Part shown: in pieces, positions 16,034 through 24,451 of the stretch
Position numbering within the stretch: position 1 is the first letter of the stretch
Layout of the letters: each line of letters begins with the position of its first letter
DNA from: an uncultured Clostridia bacterium
GTDB taxonomy: Bacteria > Bacillota > Clostridia > Oscillospirales > CAG-272
Reading direction: 5' to 3'
Assembly (NCBI GenBank): GCA_944384585.1
Contig: CALWTY010000009.1
Coordinates: forward strand, 1 to 53,931
Length of the DNA: 53,931 bases
Notes under the pieces: generated by a model
Databases searched by the model: none
The model's input: only the letters and a program-made list of their open reading frames with translations
What the model was told of the DNA's origin: nothing
Translations under genes and position numbers: made by a program

Positions 16034-17572
16034 ATGCTTCAAACGGTATATTCGGCAGGACTGAACGGGATCGACGGCTTCCCCGTCACAGTCGAATGCA
16101 ACTGCGCCAACCGCCTCGCCCGCTTCGAGGTGGTGGGACTGCCCGATACGGCGGTCAGAGAGGCGCGGGAGCGCATCAAGGCGGCGATCGAAAACAGCGG
16201 CTTCGCGTTTCCCGATGCCGAGATCACCGTCAATATGGCGCCCGCCGATAAGAAAAAGCAGGGCTCCGCCTATGATCTGGCGCTGCTGGTGGGCATTCTC
16301 GGGAGCAGCGGCGCGCTGACGCTCCCGCCCGATATCGAACAGTGCTGCCTGATCGGAGAACTGTCGCTTTCGGGGGAGATCCGCGGCGTGAGAGGCGTGC
16401 TGTGTATGTGCCTGGCGGCGAGAGATGCCGGGAAAAAGCGCATCTTCGTGCCGGCCGAAAACGCGGGGGAGGCGTCGGTCACCGAGGGCGCGGAGATCTA
16501 CGGCGTGCGGACGGTGCGGGAGCTGATTGCCCATTTGACGGGGAAGGAGCTGCTTTCCCCCACCGCCTTCGATATGAGTCTGTTCGAGGAGGGGCTCAAC
16601 CGCTTTGAGCTTGATTTTGCCGAGGTGAAGGGACAGAGCAAGGCCAAGCGCGCGCTGGAGATCGCCGCGGCGGGGGGACATAATCTTTTAATGATCGGCT
16701 CGCCCGGCACCGGGAAGAGTATGCTCGCCAAGCGCCTGCCCTCCATCCTTCCCCCGCTTTCCTTCGAGGAGGCGATCGGTACGACCAAGCTCCACTCGGT
16801 CGCCGGAATTTTGCCGGAAGGCGTTTCGCTGATGACCGCGCGGCCCTTCCGCGCGCCCCATCATACCCTGTCGCCGGCGGCGCTGGCCGGGGGAGGCACG
16901 ATCCCGATGCCGGGGGAGATCTCGCTGGCGCATAACGGCGTGCTGTTTCTGGACGAGCTGCCGGAGTTTTCCAAGCCTTCCACCGAGGTGCTGAGGCAGC
17001 CGCTGGAGGATCGCTCGGTCACGATCACGCGGGCGACGGGACGGGTCACCTTCCCCTGCTCCTTTATGCTGGTCTGTGCGATGAACCCCTGCCGCTGCGG
17101 CTATTTCGGGCATCCCACGCGGGAATGTACCTGCCGGAAGAAGGATATTCAAGAGTATCTGCATAAGATCAGCGGCCCGCTGCTCGATCGGATCGACATC
17201 CAGATCGAGGTGCCGCCCCTCTCCTTCGAGGAATTGTCCGACAGCCGCCCCGCCGAATCCTCTTCCGAAATCAGAAAGCGGGTGACTGCGGCGAGAAGGC
17301 TGGCGGTCGCGCGATACGCGACGGGCGGGGACAGAGTTTATTCCAACGCCTCGCTCAACGCCCGCCAGATCCGGAAATACTGTACCCCCACCGCCGACGG
17401 CGAAAAGCTGCTGCGGAGCGCTTTCGACCGCATGGGACTGTCGGGGCGGGGCTACGATCGGATTCTGCGCGTCGCAAGAACCATTGCCGATCTTGATGGG
17501 AGCGAGGAGGTCGGAGCGCGGCATATCGCGGAGGCGATCCAGCTCCGCTCCCTCGACAGAAAATATTGGTAG
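16034..17572 (+). CDS. comM: YifB/ComM family Mg-chelatase-like ATPase
   Basis: A 512-residue protein with the standard ComM layout: N-terminal Lon-substrate-like domain (GLNGIDGFPVTVECNCANRL, EVVGLPDTAVREARERIKAA), AAA+ core with Walker A LMIGSPGTGKSMLAKRLP and Walker B GVLFLDELPEF, a zinc-like Cys cluster CRCGYFGHPTRECTC, and the C-terminal Mg-chelatase-like domain. Family members are hexameric helicases that drive branch migration during natural transformation. GGAGGAAAGG precedes the ATG at 16034. Confidence 0.95.
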   Translation: MLQTVYSAGLNGIDGFPVTVECNCANRLARFEVVGLPDTAVREARERIKAAIENSGFAFPDAEITVNMAPADKKKQGSAYDLALLVGILGSSGALTLPPDIEQCCLIGELSLSGEIRGVRGVLCMCLAARDAGKKRIFVPAENAGEASVTEGAEIYGVRTVRELIAHLTGKELLSPTAFDMSLFEEGLNRFELDFAEVKGQSKAKRALEIAAAGGHNLLMIGSPGTGKSMLAKRLPSILPPLSFEEAIGTTKLHSVAGILPEGVSLMTARPFRAPHHTLSPAALAGGGTIPMPGEISLAHNGVLFLDELPEFSKPSTEVLRQPLEDRSVTITRATGRVTFPCSFMLVCAMNPCRCGYFGHPTRECTCRKKDIQEYLHKISGPLLDRIDIQIEVPPLSFEELSDSRPAESSSEIRKRVTAARRLAVARYATGGDRVYSNASLNARQIRKYCTPTADGEKLLRSAFDRMGLSGRGYDRILRVARTIADLDGSEEVGARHIAEAIQLRSLDRKYW

Positions 17573-17593
17573 GACGGCAAAACCCCGCCGTCC

Positions 17594-17704
17594 GTTCCCG
17601 CACTGCCCAAGCGTAAACCCCGCCGCCCGTTCCCGCATTGCCCGAGCGCGAGTCCGCCGATCGCGATCCGCTCCCGCACTGCCCAAGCGTAAACCCCGCC
17701 GCCC
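17594..17704. repeat. 35-bp intergenic minisatellite
   Basis: The unit GTTCCCGCACTGCCCAAGCG continues TAAACCCCGCCGCCC; identical or near-identical copies start at 17594 and 17670, with a diverged copy between them at 17629. Lies between comM and rlmD and is not coding. Confidence 0.75.
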
Positions 17705-17738
17705 GCGCCTTCGGACGGCAACAGCCAAGGAGGAAGCC

Positions 17739-19040
17739 ATGCTTCGGAAAAATCAGAACCTGACCGTCACCGTTGACGACATGAACAACCTCGGCGCGGG
17801 GATCGCCCGCGAGGAGGGCATGGTGATCTTTGTCCCGGGCGGCGTGACCGGCGACCGGCTCTTCATTAAAATCATCAAGACGGCAAAGGATTACGCCGTC
17901 GGGCGGATCGAAGAGCTGCTTGCCCCTTCCCCGCACCGCGTCGAAAGCGCCTGCCCGGTGTCGGGGCGCTGCGGAGGCTGCGCCTTCCGTCAGGTCGGGC
18001 GGGAACATGAGCTGGCGCTGAAGAGGTACTTCGTTGCCGCCGCCTTCCGGAAAAACAGGCTGGAGGTCGAGGTGGAGGAGCCCCTGACAGACGGCAGGAC
18101 GACCGGCTATCGGAACAAGGTGCAGTATCCGATCGCGCCCGACGGCAGCTACGGCTATTATGCCCGCCATTCCCATGAAATCATCCGGAGCGATACCTGC
18201 CTGCTCTCCGACCCCGCCTTCGAGCCGATGGCGGCCTTCGTCTCGGACTATCTGCGGAAAAGCGGGGCAAGGCTTCGTCATCTCTTCCTGCGCCGCGGGC
18301 AGAGAACGGGGGAGACGATGCTGTGCCTGGTGTCGGCGCAGCCCTCCCTGCCGCAGGAGAAGGCGTTTGCGGAAGAGGCGGCGTCCGCCTTCCCGTCGCT
18401 CCGGAGCATCCTGATCAACCATAACCCCGACGATACCAACGTCATCCTCGGGAAAAAGGTCCGCGTGCTGTTCGGGGAGGATCGGATCGAGGATATCCTC
18501 TGCGGCTGCCGCTTCGGGATCTCCTCCCTGTCGTTTTATCAGGTCAACCCCGGCGCGGCGGAGCTGCTCTATCGGGAAGCGGCGGCGCGGGTATCTGAGA
18601 CCGGCGCGAAGAGGCTGGCGGATCTCTATTGCGGCGCGGGTACGATCGGGCTTTCGATGGCAAAGGCCGACCCCTCGCTCTCGGTGACGGGCGTGGAGGT
18701 CGTCCCCTCCGCGGTGGAAAATGCCCGCCGCAACGCCCGCCTCAACGGGATCGGAAACGCCGGATTTCTCTGCGCCGATGCGGTGGAGGCGCCGCTTGAA
18801 GGTTTTGACTGCGTGATCGTCGATCCGCCGCGCAAGGGGCTGTCCGGCGCGCTGACCGAGCGGCTGATCCGTCAGCGCCCTCCCCGGATCGTCTATGTCT
18901 CCTGCGAGCCGGCGACGCTGGCGCGGGACGCGGCGCAGCTGATCGGGGCGGGCTATACGATCGGGCGGGTCACGCCGGTCGATATGTTCCCCGGCACCGG
19001 CTCGGTCGAGTGCGTGACCGATTTTACGGCAGATCGGTGA
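17739..19040 (+). CDS. rlmD: 23S rRNA (uracil-C5)-methyltransferase, RlmD/RumA family
   Basis: A 433-residue RNA m5U methyltransferase. An N-terminal TRAM domain (LTVTVDDMNNLGAGIAREEG) is followed by the [4Fe-4S] cysteines in CPVSGRCGGCAFRQ and a SAM domain (LADLYCGAGTIGLSMAK, VVPSAVENARRNARLNG). The catalytic motif is IVDPPRKGL followed by YVSCEPATLARD, where Cys is the nucleophile. It methylates a specific uridine of 23S rRNA, position not deducible here (RlmD, RlmCD and RumA are alike). The ATG at 17739 follows AAGGAGG. Confidence 0.93.
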   Translation: MLRKNQNLTVTVDDMNNLGAGIAREEGMVIFVPGGVTGDRLFIKIIKTAKDYAVGRIEELLAPSPHRVESACPVSGRCGGCAFRQVGREHELALKRYFVAAAFRKNRLEVEVEEPLTDGRTTGYRNKVQYPIAPDGSYGYYARHSHEIIRSDTCLLSDPAFEPMAAFVSDYLRKSGARLRHLFLRRGQRTGETMLCLVSAQPSLPQEKAFAEEAASAFPSLRSILINHNPDDTNVILGKKVRVLFGEDRIEDILCGCRFGISSLSFYQVNPGAAELLYREAAARVSETGAKRLADLYCGAGTIGLSMAKADPSLSVTGVEVVPSAVENARRNARLNGIGNAGFLCADAVEAPLEGFDCVIVDPPRKGLSGALTERLIRQRPPRIVYVSCEPATLARDAAQLIGAGYTIGRVTPVDMFPGTGSVECVTDFTADR

Positions 19041-19105
19041 CACCCCGCCTTCCTCCGGACGGCGAGGCGCTCCGCCCGCCGAATCCAACAGAACGGGATC
19101 GGAAT

Positions 19106-19525
19106 ATGAACGAAAAACAGATTTACAATACAAAACAGCGCCGCCTGATCCTCGATTGCATCGCGGAGCTGGGCGGAGAACACTTCACCGCCGCCGACGT
19201 GGTGGCGCAGCTCAGCCGGAAGGGAAGCACGGTCGGCCAGGCGACGGTCTATCGCATGATCGACCGCATGGCGGAGCGGGGAGAGCTTCGCAAATATGTG
19301 ATCGACGGCACGACGGCGGCCTGCTATCAGCTCGTCGGCACGCCGGACGCCGACTGCCGGGAGCATTTTCATCTCAAATGCGAGCGCTGCGGACGGCTGA
19401 TCCACGTCGAGTGCGAGGAGTTGAGCCGCATCGCCGCCCATATGCGGGAGGAGCACGGCTTCTCGGTCGACAGCTCAAAGACGGTCTTTTACGGGATCTG
19501 CGGCAGCTGTAAGCAGGGAAAATAA
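19106..19525 (+). CDS. Fur-family metal or peroxide regulator
   Basis: A 139-residue Fur/PerR/Zur protein: winged helix with recognition segment STVGQATVYRMIDRMAERGE, metal-site His-rich strand REHFHLKCERCGRLIHVECE and the structural zinc pair CERC plus CGSC near the C-terminus. A cytoplasmic repressor that binds DNA when metal-loaded. Which metal it senses cannot be told by eye; HFHLKC and the two CxxC are common to all subtypes. The start at 19106 has a GGGATCGG stretch before it, 65 bases after rlmD. Confidence 0.92.
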   Translation: MNEKQIYNTKQRRLILDCIAELGGEHFTAADVVAQLSRKGSTVGQATVYRMIDRMAERGELRKYVIDGTTAACYQLVGTPDADCREHFHLKCERCGRLIHVECEELSRIAAHMREEHGFSVDSSKTVFYGICGSCKQGK

Positions 19526-19645
19526 TGCGGGAGACGGGCGCGGCAGACGGTGTCGTGAGCGGCGGCAAACCGGGGGGGAAGCGCGCGGGGACAGCTCACG
19601 GTCCCCGACCTTCAGAATCAGGTTTTGGAGAAGGAAAAAACGATC

Positions 19646-20158
19646 ATGGAAAAACCGATCCGGTATGTCAGAGTCTCTGCCGATCACCCCGAATACTGCA
19701 GGGCGTTTGAGTCGATGATGTACGAATATATTGATGAGATGAATGAGCATAGCGAACGCCCGCTTCCGAAAGAGTTTCAGAAAAAATGGATCGACAGCAT
19801 CATTGCCGTGCAAGGGCCGGCAGATCGCCATTTGGAATTGTGCTGTGTCGGGGAAGCGCCGATCGGATTCCTTTACGGGAAAATCGACCATGAAGATCAC
19901 AAGGGCTTCATTCAACCCGGATACGGATACATTATGGAGTTCTATGTAAAGCCGGAGCATCGCCGCCGGGGGTACGGCAGGAGGATGTTTGCGCGGTTGG
20001 AGCGATTGTTCCGGCTTGACGGCGCGGAAAGGATGTACCTGACCGCCGATCCCGTTACCGGGAAGCCGTTCTGGGAGGCGCTGGGGTTTCGGAATACGAT
20101 GGAAAAATCACCCGAAAACCGACTTTTCATTTACGAAAAGGCACTTGCGCGTCGATAG
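19646..20158 (+). CDS. GNAT-family N-acetyltransferase
   Basis: A 170-residue acetyltransferase; the acetyl-CoA binding motif A is IMEFYVKPEHRRRGYGRRMFARLERL, followed by MYLTADPVTGKPFWEALGFRNT (motif B). Substrate unknown. The start at 19646 has GGAGAAGG upstream; a TTG at 19625 could extend it by 7 residues. It is followed by 360 bases without a gene, including the long intergenic repeat. Confidence 0.88.
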   Translation: MEKPIRYVRVSADHPEYCRAFESMMYEYIDEMNEHSERPLPKEFQKKWIDSIIAVQGPADRHLELCCVGEAPIGFLYGKIDHEDHKGFIQPGYGYIMEFYVKPEHRRRGYGRRMFARLERLFRLDGAERMYLTADPVTGKPFWEALGFRNTMEKSPENRLFIYEKALARR

Positions 20159-20333
20159 TTATGGCCGGGATGACGATCCGGCTGTCGGAATGACGGCGGT
20201 TCCGATACGGGACCCGGGAGGAATTGCGCCGCTGACCGGGGCGATGGCGTTCCCGGTCGGATTTCGGGTCAAACGGCGTCGCAGGCATCTTTGATTTTGG
20301 GTGCCGCAGAGAGTGGCTTTGGAAAAAGGAGTA

Positions 20334-20529
20334 AATTTTTGCCGCCGCAGCGTATTTTGAGAGCGCTGCGGCGGCTTTTAAACGGATGAATCTGTCGCCT
20401 TCCCGAAGGCGGGCATTCAGCAGGCGCGGAATCGAATGCGCGATAGCGCCGAGCGGAAGCGGCGGGGCTTCACAAACGGACAGGTCTGCCGCATGAAGAG
20501 GCGGTGAGCCGTCCTTCGTCACGGGGCTT
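20334..20529. repeat. 196-bp dispersed intergenic repeat, copy A
   Basis: Nearly identical over its whole length to 21935-22132. It begins with a long hairpin (GCCGCCGCAGC ... GCTGCGGCGGC followed by TTTT) and ends overlapping the last codons of the radical SAM gene. It contains smaller hairpins such as GCCTTCCCGAAGGCGGGC. No open frame is convincing. The bases 20159-20333 hold nothing that I can identify. Confidence 0.9.
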
Positions 20530-21175
20530 GCGAAGGGCTGTCGGAGGACGCCTCTTCGCCGTCGCCCGGAAGCCGATAGCGGAAGCGATCGAAGCGGGTC
20601 AGCCCCATCGCCCGCAGGTACTCCTCACTCCGGCCGCGGTGCGCCTCGGTGTTGAAGCCGGGGATCAGCGGCAGGCGCACGAGGATCTTTTCGCTCCCGA
20701 CCAGGCGGCAGAGCAGCGAGAGATTGCGGAGCATCCGATCGTTGTCCCTCCCGGTATAGGCGGCGTAGACGGCGGGATCGACGTCCTTGCAGTCGACGAG
20801 AAATTCGTCAAACAGTCCGGCGGCAAGGCGGAGATCCTCCTCCGGCACGGCAAGGGAGGTCTCGGCGGTCAGCCTCCATTCTCGGCCGCAGAGCCGTCGG
20901 AACTCCTCGAGAAAGGCGGGATAGAGCAGCGGCTCGCCGCCCCCGAAGGTCACCCCGCCGCCCGTCGAGAGGAAATACAGCGCGTCGGGCTTGACGCGGC
21001 GGCAGAGCTCCTCGGTCGTGAGAACAAAGGGGGCGCTCCTGTCATCGGCGCACTGCGGATTCAGACAGTAGCGGCAGTGAAGCGGGCAGCCGTGAAAGCC
21101 GACCAGCGTCGTTACGCCGCGGCCGTCGCGCCCGATCCGATGGCGGGCGATCCCGATAAAGGGTGCGCGCTCCAT
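20519..21175 (-). CDS. Short radical SAM protein (glycyl-radical activase-like)
   Basis: A 218-residue radical SAM enzyme: the cluster motif GCPLHCRYCLNPQC (CxxxCxxC) at residues 29-42, the GGE motif GGGVTFGGGEPLLYPAFLEEF and DEFLVDCKDVDPAVYAAYTG, typical of activating enzymes of the PflA/YjjW kind but without the extra ferredoxin-cluster insert. It probably installs or makes a radical on a partner. Its start overlaps the stop of the upstream Cys-motif protein by one base (TGATG), so the two are translated together and are likely partners. Confidence 0.85.
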   Translation of the reverse strand: MERAPFIGIARHRIGRDGRGVTTLVGFHGCPLHCRYCLNPQCADDRSAPFVLTTEELCRRVKPDALYFLSTGGGVTFGGGEPLLYPAFLEEFRRLCGREWRLTAETSLAVPEEDLRLAAGLFDEFLVDCKDVDPAVYAAYTGRDNDRMLRNLSLLCRLVGSEKILVRLPLIPGFNTEAHRGRSEEYLRAMGLTRFDRFRYRLPGDGEEASSDSPSQAP

Positions 21176-21822
21176 CAGCTCCGGAGGCGAAGCTCGACGA
21201 CGTCGATCAGGCGCTCCTCTCCGGAATAGTAAACGTCGATGAGCAGGTCGGCGGTCATGAAGCGGTCGCCGCCGTTGTCAAGATAGGTATCGGTGATATA
21301 CTCTCCCCACGCCGCCAACACATCCTCCTCCCGAAAGCCGCTGAGCATCGAGCGGATCTCTACATAGGAGCAGGAGATCAGCTCCGACAGCGCCGGCAGG
21401 GAGGGGCGATCATAGGGGACGGCGCCGGAAATCCCGTCGATGGTCAGCGTCTCGCCGTCGGACAACTGCATCGAGACGGACGGGACAAGATCCCCGTCCA
21501 GCTGTACCCACTGCTCGGTTCCCGAAGTCAGACTGACGGTGAAGGTGTCGGAGTCGGGGGAGGCGGCAGTTCCGCCGCGCTCGACACAGCCCGACGCGGT
21601 GACGGCTGCGGCGGCAATTCCGGCGATCAGGACGGCTTTCCCGGCGGAGCGGCGCCGCTCCAGCTCCCACTCCAGCCGACGAACCTCTTCCTCACATTTC
21701 GGACAGGTCCCGGCGCAATCCCCACGGTGGCGGCACTCCGAGACCGCGAGGTCGATGCCGTTCTTTTCTGCGATCTGACGACGGATCTCCTTCAGGATCT
21801 TACAGCGTTGTTTTCCGTTCAT
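21175..21822 (-). CDS. Cys-motif membrane protein coupled to the radical SAM gene
   Basis: 215 residues. The N-terminal block MNGKQRCKILKEIRRQIAEK leads into SECRHRGDCAGTCPKCEEEV (C-x5-C-x3-C-x2-C), then a charged helix and a hydrophobic segment (GKAVLIAGIAAAAVTASGC). The rest (80-215) is an acidic soluble domain, predicted beta-rich. I have seen similar N-terminal blocks in proteins next to short radical SAM genes in gut bacteria, but know no function. The Cys cluster may bind iron-sulfur or zinc. Good ribosome site AAAGGAG lies upstream at about 21830. Confidence 0.7.
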   Translation of the reverse strand: MNGKQRCKILKEIRRQIAEKNGIDLAVSECRHRGDCAGTCPKCEEEVRRLEWELERRRSAGKAVLIAGIAAAAVTASGCVERGGTAASPDSDTFTVSLTSGTEQWVQLDGDLVPSVSMQLSDGETLTIDGISGAVPYDRPSLPALSELISCSYVEIRSMLSGFREEDVLAAWGEYITDTYLDNGGDRFMTADLLIDVYYSGEERLIDVVELRLRS

Positions 21823-21934
21823 GATGAAACTCCTTTCAAACGGTGTCGCGGTTTCTTTTGATTTTCGAAGGGTTAGACGGAGGAGACGGGGAAAGGTTCC
21901 CTTTGAAGAAAAGATTTAAAGGTAAAGAAGTTAA

Positions 21935-22132
21935 TTTTTGCCGCCGCAGCGTATTTTGAGAGCACTGCGGCGGCTTTTGAACGGATGAATCTGTCTCGCC
22001 TTCCTGCAGGCGGGCATTCAGCAGGTGCGGAATCGAATGCGAATTTGCGCCGAGCGGAAGCGGCTGGGCTTCACAAACGGACAGGTCTGCCGCACGAAGA
22101 GGCGGTGAGCCGTCCTTCGGAACGGGGCTTTG
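21935..22132. repeat. 198-bp dispersed intergenic repeat, copy B
   Basis: About 90% identical to 20334-20529, including the hairpin, the TTCACAAACGGACAGGTCTG block and the end CGGGGCTT. It lies immediately 3' of rarA, just as copy A lies 3' of the radical SAM gene. One loop base of the stem differs between copies (GCGCTGC against GCACTGC). Confidence 0.9.
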
Positions 22133-22145
22133 TCATGGCGCCGCG

Positions 22146-23375
22146 CTATTTCTTCTTGATCTTCTCCCAATAGGCGCGGGCGGCCTGCTCGGTCTTGTTT
22201 TCGCCGTAGAAATAATATTGCTTGTCCTTCAGATCGTCGGGCAGATACTGCTGCTCGACGTAATGATTCTCGAAATCGTGAGGATAGCGATAGCCGTCGT
22301 AGCGGTTGGAGGGGCGCATATAGGGCGGGATCGTCTGCCCAAGCCCCGCCTCCACATCGGCCGCCGCCGCGTCGAGGGCGGCGTAGGAGCTGTTGGACTT
22401 CGGCGCGGTCGCAAGGAGAACGGCCGCCTCCGCCAGCGGAATGCGCGCTTCGGGAAGGCCGAGATTGTTCGCCATCGTGACGCAGGCGAGGACGATCTGC
22501 GCCGCCGCGGGATAGGCAAGGCCGATATCCTCGCAGGCGATGACCTGAAGACGGCGGCAGGCGCCGATCAGATCGCCCCCCGCCAGGATCTTGGCGAGAT
22601 AGAAGACGGCGGCGTCGGGGTCGGAGCCGCGGATCGATTTCTGAAGGGAGGAGAGCAGATCGTAATGCACCGTCCCCCCGCGGTCGAAGTTCCCGACGAC
22701 AGACGGCGTGAAGCTCTTCAGCGCCTCCTCGGTCAGTTCCTTCCCGGAGGCGTAGTAGGTGTTCTCCAGCAGATTGATCGCCCGCCGCACGTCGCCTGCC
22801 GCCGAGCCCGCAATGCGGAGCAGCAGCGCCTCCTCCGCCGTTTTGCTCCGCCCGGTGCTTTCGTTCAGGAGAAGGAGGGCGCGGCGCAGGGCGGGGAGCA
22901 TCTCCTCCGCTTCGACGGGCTTGAACTCAAAGACCGCCGAGCGGGAGAGGATGGCGCTGTAGACGTAGAGATAGGGGTTCTCGGTCGTCGAGGCGATGAG
23001 GGTGATGCGCCCGTCCTCGATATACTCCAGCAGCGACTGCTGCTGCTTTTTGTTGAAATACTGGATCTCGTCGAGATAGAGCAGGATGCCCTCGCCGCCC
23101 AGGAGGGAGGAGGTTTCGGAGGTCACCTCCTTGATGTCGGAGAGGGAGGCGGTGGTGGCGTTGAGCCGCCGCAGCACCATGCCGGAGCCGGCGGCGATAA
23201 TGCCGGCGGCGGTGGTTTTGCCGGTGCCGGGCGGGCCGTAGAAGATCATGTTGGGGAGATACTGCTGACGGCAGAGCAGCCGAAGCGTGCCGTTTTCCCC
23301 GAAGAGATGGGACTGCCCCACCATATCGTCGAAGGAGAGGGGTCTGATCCGCTCCGCGGTCGGGATGTTTGCCAT
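22146..23375 (-). CDS. rarA: Replication-associated recombination ATPase RarA/MgsA
   Basis: A 409-residue AAA+ ATPase: RIRPLSFDDMVGQSHLFGEN, Walker A MIFYGPPGTGKTTAAGII, Walker B LLYLDEIQYFNKKQQ, sensor 1 LIASTTENPYLYVYSAILSR, and the tetramerisation domain GGDLIGACRRLQVIACEDIGLAY with the C-terminal YRYPHDFENHYVEQQYLPD block. It acts at stalled forks and gaps. The ATG at 23375 is chosen because family members start MANxP/IxxRxRPxxFDD; a longer in-frame extension to 23513 has no supporting similarity. Confidence 0.95.
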   Translation of the reverse strand: MANIPTAERIRPLSFDDMVGQSHLFGENGTLRLLCRQQYLPNMIFYGPPGTGKTTAAGIIAAGSGMVLRRLNATTASLSDIKEVTSETSSLLGGEGILLYLDEIQYFNKKQQQSLLEYIEDGRITLIASTTENPYLYVYSAILSRSAVFEFKPVEAEEMLPALRRALLLLNESTGRSKTAEEALLLRIAGSAAGDVRRAINLLENTYYASGKELTEEALKSFTPSVVGNFDRGGTVHYDLLSSLQKSIRGSDPDAAVFYLAKILAGGDLIGACRRLQVIACEDIGLAYPAAAQIVLACVTMANNLGLPEARIPLAEAAVLLATAPKSNSSYAALDAAAADVEAGLGQTIPPYMRPSNRYDGYRYPHDFENHYVEQQYLPDDLKDKQYYFYGENKTEQAARAYWEKIKKK

Positions 23376-23506
23376 GTCCGCCTCCGTGTCAATCAGAAAA
23401 TAGGGGGCGCGCGTCGGCGCGCCGATCATAATCATTATACCCTGCGCGTCGGCGCTTGTCAAGGGAGGATTTCGGGCTTGTTCACATAAATTTAATATTT
23501 TGCCTA

Positions 23507-23535
23507 TTGCCAAACCGGAGCCTTTGTGGTATAAT
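23507..23535 (+). promoter_or_regulatory. Promoter of tRNA-Ser(GCU)
   Basis: TTGCCA at 23507-23512, 17-base spacer, TATAAT at 23530-23535. The tRNA begins 17 bases further on. Confidence 0.85.
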
Positions 23536-23551
23536 AAAAGTCAGCCGATAC

Positions 23552-23642
23552 GGAGAAGTACCCAAGTGGTTAAGGGGGCAGTTTGCTAAACTGTTAGACC
23601 GGGTTTACCGGTGCAAGGGTTCAAACCCCTTCTTCTCCGCCA
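23552..23642 (+). tRNA. tRNA-Ser(GCU)
   Basis: Acceptor GGAGAAG/CTTCTCC, D-arm with CCCAAGTGGTTAAGGGG, anticodon arm GCAGTTTGCTAAACTGT with anticodon GCT, a long variable arm, T-arm AAGGGTTCAAACCCCTT, and the encoded GCCA end. Confidence 0.96.
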
Positions 23643-23648
23643 TCAAAG

Positions 23649-23685
23649 AAACCTCTTTTGTCTGCCAAGGCAAGAGAGGTTTTTC
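23649..23685 (+). terminator. Terminator after tRNA-Ser(GCU)
   Basis: AAACCTCTTTTG and AAGAGAGGTTTTT form a hairpin ending in a T-run. A similar hairpin with the same loop words (GTCTG.CAA) recurs at about 25739-25780, on the far side of the low-GC cassette. Confidence 0.75.
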
Positions 23686-23829
23686 TGATGTTATGCCGCC
23701 TCGGCAGCCGGAACGGTTCTCGGGGGCGCTTTTTGCGTTCGGTTGAAAAATTCCTGTTTTTGCGGGATCAGCAATTGTGTTGATGCTCCCCTCGCCACCT
23801 CACATGGGCAAAAACAAGGAAAGAAATCC

Positions 23830-23867
23830 CAAGGCGGCAAGGAGAACGGTTCCTCTTTGCCGCCTTG
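23830..23867. terminator. Terminator at the end of the acetyltransferase cassette
   Basis: CAAGGCGGCAA at 23830-23840 pairs with TTGCCGCCTTG at 23857-23867, with further inner pairing. It sits immediately after the minus-strand acetyltransferase stop. Either strand has a short T-run, so it may act in both directions. Confidence 0.7.
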
Positions 23868-23869
23868 TT

Positions 23870-24448
23870 TTAAATACAATGATTTTTTTGCCTTAGCTTT
23901 TCCCATTCGCTCCTGATGATACCGTAATCGGATATATCAAGAAACTCTCCGGTTGAGGTCTTGAAGTATTCACGCTTTGTTCCTTCAAAGGTCAGACCGC
24001 ACTTTTGAGCAACCCTACCCGAAGCGGGATTTTTAACGGCGTGAGATATTCCGACACGGTTCACACCGACTTCGGAAAACAAAAAGTCAATAACGGCTTT
24101 TACTGCTTCAGGCATAAAACCTTGATTCCAATAAGCGTGCCCCATACAGTAGCCAAGCTCCGCATATTCGCTTTTTTCACTTAACCGAACAACGCTGATG
24201 TTGCCGATAGGCGTTCCTTCATATTCCATAACCCAATTATATATATTCGGGTTTTCATAGGCAGCACACCAAAGCTCTAAGAGTTGCCTTGTTGCTTCAG
24301 GTGATTCGTGCGGACACCAAGTCAGATAACGCGTAACCCTTTCATCATTTGCCCAGTTCTCAAACATTGCTTGCGCATCGTCAACGGTAAATTTTCTTAG
24401 TATAAGTCTCTCGGTATGTATAGTTTGTGTTCCTTTATGTGTAATCAT
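23870..24448 (-). CDS. RimJ/RimL-type GNAT acetyltransferase
   Basis: 192 residues; opens with TIHTERLILRKFTVDDAQAMFENWAND, the RimJ/RimL signature, continues with AELGYCMGHAYWNQGFMPEAVKAV (acetyl-CoA motif) and NPASGRVAQKCGLTFEGTKREYF. Such enzymes acetylate ribosomal protein N-termini, antibiotics or small metabolites; the substrate is unknown. Codon use is AT-rich compared with the neighbouring backbone. Its start is 3 bases from the stop of the upstream acetyltransferase, so they form one operon. Confidence 0.9.
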   Translation of the reverse strand: MITHKGTQTIHTERLILRKFTVDDAQAMFENWANDERVTRYLTWCPHESPEATRQLLELWCAAYENPNIYNWVMEYEGTPIGNISVVRLSEKSEYAELGYCMGHAYWNQGFMPEAVKAVIDFLFSEVGVNRVGISHAVKNPASGRVAQKCGLTFEGTKREYFKTSTGEFLDISDYGIIRSEWEKLRQKNHCI

Positions 24449-24451
24449 TTT

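Noticed and set aside
20401..20530. Small open frames within the 196-bp repeats
   Set aside because: No shared frame is kept between the two copies; indels shift the reading, so coding is unlikely.
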